From NCBI GenBank assembly GCA_019137115.1, contig JAGVSV010000264.1, positions 1-10,559 on the forward strand: a stretch of DNA of 10,559 nucleotides, in the 5' to 3' direction. The notes under the pieces were generated by a model. The model searched no databases. It was not told the origin of the DNA and saw nothing but the letters and a program-made list of their open reading frames with translations. This stretch comes from Bacillota bacterium. Lineage in GTDB: Bacteria > Bacillota > Clostridia > Christensenellales > Aristaeellaceae. Position 1 is the stretch's first letter. Every line of letters starts with the position of its first letter. A program made the translations under genes and the position numbers. Positions 6,071 through 10,559 of this stretch are shown one piece after another.

Positions 6071-8089
6071 ATGAACATTGGCATCGGCATTGACACGGGC
6101 GGCACATACACGGATGCGGTGGTGTATGATTTTGCGAAGGAAGAGATCCTGGGCACGGCCAAGGCGCTGACCACGCCGCATGACCTGGCGCAGGGCATCT
6201 TGCAGGCGCTGGACGCGCTGCCGCAGGAGCCGGTGAAGCAGGCGCAGGTGATCGCGCTGTCCACGACATTGGCCACCAACGCGTGCGTTCAGGATCGCGG
6301 CGGGCGCGCCAAACTGATCTTTCTGGGCGGCATCCGCAAGGTGATTGACGCCTATGGCGGCGAATACGGCCTGCCCCCTGCCGATGACATGTACCTGCAG
6401 GACAGCCACACCACGTTTGCCGGCGACACGGACGGCCAGATGGACTGGGATACGTTTGTCGCCGCGGTGGACAGCGATTTTGGCGACCTGGACGGCGTGG
6501 GCATCGTGGAAGCCAACGCCGTGCGCAACAGCGCGGTCATCGAAAAAAAGGCCAAGGAGTTGGTGTTGGCCCGGCATGACGTGCCGGTGGTGTGCGGGCA
6601 TGAGCTGTTCAATGAACTCAATTCCCTCCAGCGCGGGGCCAGCGCGCTGTTAAACGCGCGCCTGGTGCCGGTGATCCGCTCGTTCCTCAACGCCATCCGC
6701 GCGGCGCTGGCGGCGCGGGACATTGCGGCGTCGGTGGTCATCGTGCGCAGCGACGGGGGGCTGATGAGCGAGGAATTTGCGCACATCCGCCCGGTGGAAA
6801 CGCTGCTGTGCGGGCCGGCGGCCAGCGTGCTGGGGTCGGCGCGCCTGACCGGCGAGGCCAACTGCATCGTGGTGGACATGGGCGGCACCACGACGGACAT
6901 CGCGCTGGTTAACAACCACGTGCCGGTGCAGGTGGTGGACGGCGTGCGCGTGGGCAAATGGAAAACGTTTGTCAACGGCCTGTTTGTGCACACCTTTGGC
7001 CTGGGCGGGGACACCGCCATCCATTACCACAACGAGCAAATGCACCTAGAGGACTACCGCGTGATGCCGCTGTGCGTGACCGCGCAGCAGTACCCGCAGG
7101 TGCTCGATAATCTCCGGGCGCTCAACGCCGAGGGCATCCGGCACACGCGCTTTTTGCACGAGCATTACCTGTTGACGCGCGACATTGCCGACAGCCCCCG
7201 CTATTCTGACGAGGAAAAGGCGTTCTGTGACGCGCTCAAGGCTGGGCCGCTGAGCCTGCGGCAGGCCGGGCAGGTGATCCCCGGCCGCGACATGTACAAC
7301 CTGAACCTCACCCGCCTGATCCGGGACGGGGTGGTGCAGATGTGCGGGCTGACGCCCACCGACATCATGCACATCCGCGGAGATTTTGCCGACTACTCGC
7401 TGGAGGCGGCAACGCTCGCCGCGCAGTTCGTGGCGGACAACCTGAACATGTCCGTTGAGGCGCTGTGCGATCGGGTGTATGACGAAATCAAGCGCAGGAT
7501 GTACACGCACATTGTGCGCGCGCTGCTGGAACACCAGGACCCCTACTACCGCAGGCACGGCGTGGGCCGGGAAACCGAACGGCTGATCGACCAGTGCTAT
7601 GAGCAGGCGCGCGCGGGCGGCGGGCACCGGCCGCTGTCGCTGCATTTTACGACGGACTTTGTATTGACCGGCGTGGGCGCGCCCATCCGCGTGTTTTTGC
7701 GCGATGTGGCGGCCATGCTGGGCACCCGCGCGGTAACCCCGCCGCATTATGAGGTGGCCAATGCCCTGGGCGCGGTGGTGGGCAATGTGGTGGCGACCAG
7801 CACGGTCGAAATCCGCCCGATCATTGACGACGTGGACACCGACGCCTACCGCGTGTTCGGCAGCAGCGCGACCAGATCGTTCCGGACAAAGGAAGAAGCC
7901 GAGGCCTTTGCCGTTGCCGACGCCGCCCAGGCCGCGCGCGTGGAAGCCATCCGGCGCGGCGCCACCGGCGAGGTGACGGTGACCAGCTCGCTGTCCGACC
8001 ATGAAGCCCAGGCGCGGCACAGCATGGTGTATCTGGGCACCCGCGCCACCGCGCGGGCGGTGGGGGCGATCGGGCTGGGTGCGCGATAA
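6071..8089 (+). CDS. Hydantoinase/oxoprolinase-family (HyuA-like) ATPase protein
   Basis: The protein has 672 residues. ATG 6071 is preferred over the in-frame GTG at 6029 because the ASKHA core starts directly after it (MNIGIGIDTGG) and a -10 box lies between the two. The family uses ATP to open cyclic imides or lactams such as hydantoins and 5-oxoproline, or activates related substrates. Visible motifs are phosphate-1 DTGGTYTD (8-15), STTLATNA (64-71), VIVRSDGGLMS (223-233), RPVETLLCGPAASV (240-253), phosphate-2 DMGGTTTDIAL (269-279) and the adenosine-side GLGGDT (310-315). Residues 400-560 are less familiar and contain a second Gly-rich stretch TGVGAPIR (533-540). The N-terminal and middle domains fit HyuA_N/Hydantoinase_A. 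No HyuB-like partner gene lies in the window; the following gene is on the other strand, so it acts alone or with a distant partner. Family assignment is confident; the substrate is unknown. Confidence 0.9.
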   Translation: MNIGIGIDTGGTYTDAVVYDFAKEEILGTAKALTTPHDLAQGILQALDALPQEPVKQAQVIALSTTLATNACVQDRGGRAKLIFLGGIRKVIDAYGGEYGLPPADDMYLQDSHTTFAGDTDGQMDWDTFVAAVDSDFGDLDGVGIVEANAVRNSAVIEKKAKELVLARHDVPVVCGHELFNELNSLQRGASALLNARLVPVIRSFLNAIRAALAARDIAASVVIVRSDGGLMSEEFAHIRPVETLLCGPAASVLGSARLTGEANCIVVDMGGTTTDIALVNNHVPVQVVDGVRVGKWKTFVNGLFVHTFGLGGDTAIHYHNEQMHLEDYRVMPLCVTAQQYPQVLDNLRALNAEGIRHTRFLHEHYLLTRDIADSPRYSDEEKAFCDALKAGPLSLRQAGQVIPGRDMYNLNLTRLIRDGVVQMCGLTPTDIMHIRGDFADYSLEAATLAAQFVADNLNMSVEALCDRVYDEIKRRMYTHIVRALLEHQDPYYRRHGVGRETERLIDQCYEQARAGGGHRPLSLHFTTDFVLTGVGAPIRVFLRDVAAMLGTRAVTPPHYEVANALGAVVGNVVATSTVEIRPIIDDVDTDAYRVFGSSATRSFRTKEEAEAFAVADAAQAARVEAIRRGATGEVTVTSSLSDHEAQARHSMVYLGTRATARAVGAIGLGAR

Positions 8090-8114
8090 AAGCCGATAAA
8101 CATTCGGCAAGGAC

Positions 8115-8155
8115 AACCACCCGCGACCTTTGTGCAGGCCGCGGGTGGTTTTGTT
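8115..8155 (+). terminator. Intrinsic terminator between convergent genes
   Basis: A perfect 11-bp stem, AACCACCCGCG (8115-8125) and CGCGGGTGGTT (8140-8150), with a 14-base loop, ends in a T-rich tail (TTTTGTT, 8149-8155). It lies 25 bases past the hydantoinase-family stop. On the minus strand the stem has a poor U-tract, so it serves mainly the + gene but may also slow transcripts from the flavodiiron gene. Confidence 0.85.
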
Positions 8156-8180
8156 CATCCGGTATGCGCGGGTGTTCTGC

Positions 8181-9368
8181 CTACTCCAGCAGCGCGGCGG
8201 CCAGCTCCCTGGCGCGGTCCAGCTCGTGGGGCAGCGGGTTCCAGCTGCACTTGATTTCAGGCGCGACCACCGCGAAACCGGCTTCGGTCAGCCCGTCGCG
8301 CAGCACCTGGTTGCCCTCGCCGCTCCAGCCGTAGCAGCCGAACACGGCGGCTTTCTTGCCCTTGAACTTGAGCTCCTTTAAGAACTCCAGCCAGCCGCTG
8401 ACCGAGCTTAAAATGCCCTGATGCACGGTGGGGGAACCCACCGCGATGGCCTTGGATTTGAACACCTGGGTCATGATGTCGTTCTTGTCGGTGGTGGCGA
8501 TGTTGAACAACTTGACGCGCGTGGACGGCGACTGGGCGGCCACCTCGGCGGCAATGCGGTGGGCGATCTTCTCGGTACCCTGCCACATGCTGTCATACGC
8601 GATGGTGATCTGGTCCTCCTGATAGGCCTGCGACCACTTGTAATAGGCCTCCACGATCTGCGCCGGGTTGTCGCGCCAGATCGCGCCGTGGCTAGTGGCG
8701 ATGATGTCAATGGGCAGGTTGAGCGCCAGCACTTCATCGATCTTCCGTTTGACCAGCGGGGAGAAGGGATTCAGGATGTTGGCGTAGTACTTGATGGCTT
8801 CCTCCCACAGCGTGCAGGGGTCGGCCAGGTCGGCCCACAGCTCCTCCACGGCCAGGTGCTGGCCAAAGGCGTCGTTGGAGAACAGGATGTTGTCGCCGGT
8901 CATGTAGGTGGCCATGCTGTCCGGCCAGTGCAGCATGCGCATTTCCACAAACACCAGCGATTTGCCGTTGCCGATGTCGATGCTGTCGCCGGTTTTGACC
9001 ACGTTGAAGTTCCATTCCGGGTGGTGGTACTGCCCGGTTAAGGACTTGACCGCGTTGGCGGTGCAGTAGATCGGCACGTTGGGGATGCGCTCCATCAGCT
9101 TGGGCAGCGCGCCGGTGTGGTCGGTTTCGCCGTGGTTGATCACAATCAGGTCGATCTTCTCAAGGTCGATTTCCTGCTGGAGGTTCTCCACAAACCCGTC
9201 CGCATGGGGCCCCCACACGGTGTCGATCAGCACGTTTTTGCCTTCCTTGATCAGGTAGGCGTTTTGCGATGAGCCATTGTTGACCGAATAATCCGCGCCG
9301 TGGAAGCTGGTCAGTTCCCAGTCCATCTTGCCCACCCAGGTCACGTTGTTTTTGATCAGTTTGTGCAT
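8181..9368 (-). CDS. fprA: FprA-type flavodiiron protein (A-type flavoprotein)
   Basis: The protein has 395 residues, the usual length of a class A flavodiiron protein. These cytoplasmic enzymes reduce O2 to water and/or NO to N2O with electrons from rubredoxin or coenzyme F420. The ATG at 9368-9366 follows AAGGAGGG (9382-9375). The N-terminal metallo-beta-lactamase-like domain (1-250) has every expected di-iron ligand in canonical positions: H79, E81, D83, H84 (NHGETDHTG), H147 (LHWPDSM), D166 (SNDAFG) and H227 (TSHGAIWR). The flavodoxin domain (253-395) has the FMN phosphate loop YDSMWQGTEK (258-267), with GSPTVHQG (311-318) and FGCYGWSGEG (343-352) as further FMN loops. There is no fused rubredoxin or NADH oxidoreductase, so a separate donor is required. 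It lies 103 bases downstream of a Crp/Fnr gene on the same strand, behind an FNR-like operator. This context points to anaerobic defence against oxygen or nitric oxide. O2 versus NO preference cannot be told. Confidence 0.95.
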   Translation of the reverse strand: MHKLIKNNVTWVGKMDWELTSFHGADYSVNNGSSQNAYLIKEGKNVLIDTVWGPHADGFVENLQQEIDLEKIDLIVINHGETDHTGALPKLMERIPNVPIYCTANAVKSLTGQYHHPEWNFNVVKTGDSIDIGNGKSLVFVEMRMLHWPDSMATYMTGDNILFSNDAFGQHLAVEELWADLADPCTLWEEAIKYYANILNPFSPLVKRKIDEVLALNLPIDIIATSHGAIWRDNPAQIVEAYYKWSQAYQEDQITIAYDSMWQGTEKIAHRIAAEVAAQSPSTRVKLFNIATTDKNDIMTQVFKSKAIAVGSPTVHQGILSSVSGWLEFLKELKFKGKKAAVFGCYGWSGEGNQVLRDGLTEAGFAVVAPEIKCSWNPLPHELDRARELAAALLE

Positions 9369-9401
9369 GGGGTACCCTCCTTGCATTGCGTTCCTGTGGA
9401 C

Positions 9402-9407
9402 AGTGTA
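9402..9407 (-). promoter_or_regulatory. Putative -10 box of the flavodiiron gene
   Basis: The minus strand reads TACACT at 9407-9402, with an expected start near 9395 and a leader of about 27 bases. There is no good -35 (AATATA at 9430-9425), as is usual for activator-dependent promoters. An alternative -10, TAAAAT (9417-9412), pairs with TTGACT (9442-9437) at a long 19-base spacing. Confidence 0.5.
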
Positions 9408-9428
9408 CGGTATTTTACGGCCGATATA

Positions 9429-9442
9429 TTGATCGCAGTCAA
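9429..9442. promoter_or_regulatory. FNR-type operator upstream of the flavodiiron gene
   Basis: TTGATCGCAGTCAA matches the FNR consensus TTGAT-N4-ATCAA at nine of ten defined bases. Its centre (9435.5) lies about 40-41 bases upstream of the start inferred from the TACACT box. That is the class II activator position. With the alternative TAAAAT promoter the site would cover the -35 and could repress instead. The adjacent regulator carries the matching ETISR recognition helix. Confidence 0.65.
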
Positions 9443-9471
9443 TTTTTATGGATATACAACAACAAAAACGC

Positions 9472-10176
9472 CTATTCCGCGGCGTCCACAATGCGCTGCA
9501 GGCCGTCCCGGTTCAGGATGCGGATGGTTTTGTGGCCCTGCAAGGCCAGCAGCCCTTCGCGCTCCATGTCGTTCAGCTTGCGGCTGATGGTTTCCGGGCG
9601 CAGGTTGATGGTGGCCGCGATGCTGCTGCGCACCAGCTTGATCGTCTGCGTGCCCAGTTCGCGCGCGCGGTGCAGCAGGAACGCCGCCAGCCGCGCCTGG
9701 GCGTCGTTGATGGACAGGATTTCCTGCAAGCGGCTGGCGCGGCTGTACTTGCGCCCCAGCGCTTCCAGCAGCTTGATGCCCACCACCGGCTCGCGCATGA
9801 TCAGCGCCTCGATCTGGGGCCGCAGGATTTCGCAATAGTTCGTGGGCTCCAGCGTGATGCAGCTGACCTCGTGCGGCAGGCCGGTGAACATGCGCTGCTC
9901 GCCGTAGATGTCGCCCGCGCCCAATATGTCCAGCACATACTCGCGGCCCTCCAGCGAGTAGCGCACGAGTTTGGCGCGCCCGCGGTGCATGACCAGGATC
10001 TGCTCGGCCATGTCGCCCTCGCGGAAAATGGCCTGCCCCGCCGGCAGCGCGCGGTGGCGCGCGTTTTCCACCAGCAGGCGCTGTTCCTGATCGGACAGGA
10101 ATTCAAACGCCGCAATGCGCGACGTGCACAGCACGCTGTGCCCGCATCCCGCGCCCTTGCCGCATGTACAGGTCAT
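9472..10176 (-). CDS. Crp/Fnr-family regulator with cysteine-rich N-terminus
   Basis: The protein has 234 residues. The ATG at 10176-10174 follows GGAGGGG. It has the standard plan: a short N-terminal extension; a cyclic-nucleotide-type beta-roll (about 24-125, with PAGQAIFREGD at 45-55 and GAGDIYGEQRMF at 86-97); a dimer helix (about 130-155); and a winged helix-turn-helix (about 160-222). The recognition helix reads RPETISRKL (193-201); the E-x-x-S-R set (E195, S198, R199) is that with which E. coli FNR reads TTGAT. The N-terminus carries Cys3, Cys5, Cys11 and Cys17, with further cysteines at 106 and 115. This suggests an Fe-S cluster or thiol sensor for O2, NO or redox state, although the spacing differs from E. 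coli FNR. The beta-roll lacks the usual cAMP-binding arginine-serine pair after GE, so cAMP is an unlikely ligand. The gene is transcribed toward the flavodiiron gene and is the obvious candidate to bind the TTGAT box before it. Confidence 0.92.
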   Translation of the reverse strand: MTCTCGKGAGCGHSVLCTSRIAAFEFLSDQEQRLLVENARHRALPAGQAIFREGDMAEQILVMHRGRAKLVRYSLEGREYVLDILGAGDIYGEQRMFTGLPHEVSCITLEPTNYCEILRPQIEALIMREPVVGIKLLEALGRKYSRASRLQEILSINDAQARLAAFLLHRARELGTQTIKLVRSSIAATINLRPETISRKLNDMEREGLLALQGHKTIRILNRDGLQRIVDAAE

Positions 10177-10207
10177 GGTTCACCCCTCCGCCGGGTTTGT
10201 TGGCTCC

Positions 10208-10236
10208 ATTCTAAGCATACCCGCCTATTGTGTCCA
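10208..10236 (-). promoter_or_regulatory. Sigma-A type promoter of the Crp/Fnr gene
   Basis: The minus strand has TGGACA (10236-10231), a 17-base spacer and TAGAAT (10213-10208), one mismatch from consensus in each hexamer. The expected start is near 10201, giving a leader of about 25 bases before the ATG. No TTGAT-type box was seen here, so autoregulation is not indicated. Confidence 0.7.
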
Positions 10237-10246
10237 TCACGTTCAT

Positions 10247-10274
10247 GGAGGTGGCAAAGTGTGCCAAAACCTCC
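10247..10274. other. Inverted repeat in the divergent intergenic region
   Basis: GGAGGT (10247-10252) plus GGC (10253-10255) pairs with GCC (10263-10265) plus ACCTCC (10269-10274), with an AAA bulge and a seven-base loop. It lies just upstream of the regulator's -35 and before the divergent exported gene. It could be an operator or a hairpin; the T-run after it is short (TTTC), so a terminator is unlikely. Confidence 0.35.
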
Positions 10275-10365
10275 TTTCAAAAAACACACATCCGCCACAC
10301 TTCCCCGCTATCATGAAAGTACAGCAAGCGATTGCTGAATCCGAACAAGGGAGCGAAACGCATCC

Positions 10366-10559
10366 ATGAAAAAGAAACTGCTTCTCGTCGTGCTGGCCCT
10401 GGCCATCGCACTGCCCCTGGCCGGCCTGGCGGCTGACGTACCTGAAACGCCCGAGACCGAAGCCCCCGCCACCTGGTACGGCCCGCGCTGGCGCCAGAAC
10501 GCGCCCGCAACCCCGCCCACCGGCTTTGTGGACGAAAACAACGACGGCGTATGCGATAA
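10366..10559 (+). CDS. Exported protein with calcium-loop-like motif, N-terminal part
   Basis: Sixty-four codons are present and the frame is open at the window's right edge. The ATG at 10366 is 12 bases after GGGAG, a rather long spacing. Residues 1-22 are a strong signal peptide: MKKK, then the core LLLVVLALAIALPLAGL, with a cut expected near LAA. A Pro/Glu/Thr-rich linker (DVPETPETEAPA) and an aromatic-basic stretch (TWYGPRWRQ) follow. It ends in GFVDENNDGVCD (53-64), whose D56, N58, D60 and G61 match the start of a Dx(D/N)xDG calcium-binding loop. Similar motifs occur in small secreted Bacillota proteins, sometimes repeated. The family is not recognised. It is divergent from the Crp/Fnr gene, with about 189 bases between them. 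Confidence 0.72.
   Translation, partial: MKKKLLLVVLALAIALPLAGLAADVPETPETEAPATWYGPRWRQNAPATPPTGFVDENNDGVCD

Noticed and set aside
7046..8158. A 370-codon open frame on the minus strand
   Set aside because: It is fully antisense to the hydantoinase-family gene, whose motifs are clear, and it crosses the terminator hairpin.
10231..10245. TGTGTCCATCACGTT as a Crp site before the regulator gene
   Set aside because: The half-sites are too close and incomplete compared with TGTGA-N6-TCACA, and the sequence coincides with the -35 box.

Overview
The window is a stretch of a GC-rich, probably anaerobic Bacillota (Clostridia-like) chromosome. The evidence is strong AAGGAGG-type Shine-Dalgarno sequences, sigma-A style promoters, U-tract terminators, a clostridial-type flavodiiron protein and an FNR-type regulator. 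Genus and species cannot be read from the sequence. No tRNA, rRNA, CRISPR array, insertion sequence or phage gene was recognised, and no stretch over 300 bases lacks a gene.

Left third (1-4934): carbohydrate degradation. The C-terminal part of a sialidase-family (BNR/Asp-box) protein enters on the + strand. Converging on it is a two-gene minus-strand operon: a 780-residue right-handed beta-helix protein resembling GH141-type enzymes, then, 19 bases downstream, a TIM-barrel glycoside hydrolase resembling the GH123/DUF6067 group. The operon has a consensus promoter (TTGACA, 17 bases, TACACT). Neither operon protein has a signal peptide, so both probably act on imported oligosaccharides. The hydrolase gene is frameshifted near its 3' end at a tandem AGGGC repeat.

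Middle (4935-8180): single genes on the + strand. These are a small exported SH3b protein with a strong terminator, a GNAT acetyltransferase, and a large ATP-dependent hydantoinase/oxoprolinase-family (HyuA-like) protein whose own -10 box overlaps the end of the GNAT gene. A strong hairpin terminator follows it.

Right third (8181-10559): a minus-strand redox/stress module. A Crp/Fnr regulator with a cysteine-rich N-terminus and an FNR-like recognition helix (ETISR) is followed by an FprA-type flavodiiron protein, which reduces O2 and/or NO. A near-perfect FNR box (TTGAT-N4-GTCAA) lies between them, about 41 bases upstream of the start site inferred from a TACACT element. This suggests that the regulator controls its neighbour directly. 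A divergent exported protein with an Asp/Asn-rich, calcium-loop-like motif runs off the right edge.

The most interesting points are the regulator, operator and flavodiiron circuit; the unusual cysteine spacing of the regulator; the intracellular GH141-like/GH123-like enzyme pair; and the frameshift at the pentanucleotide repeat. No wholly new system is evident.
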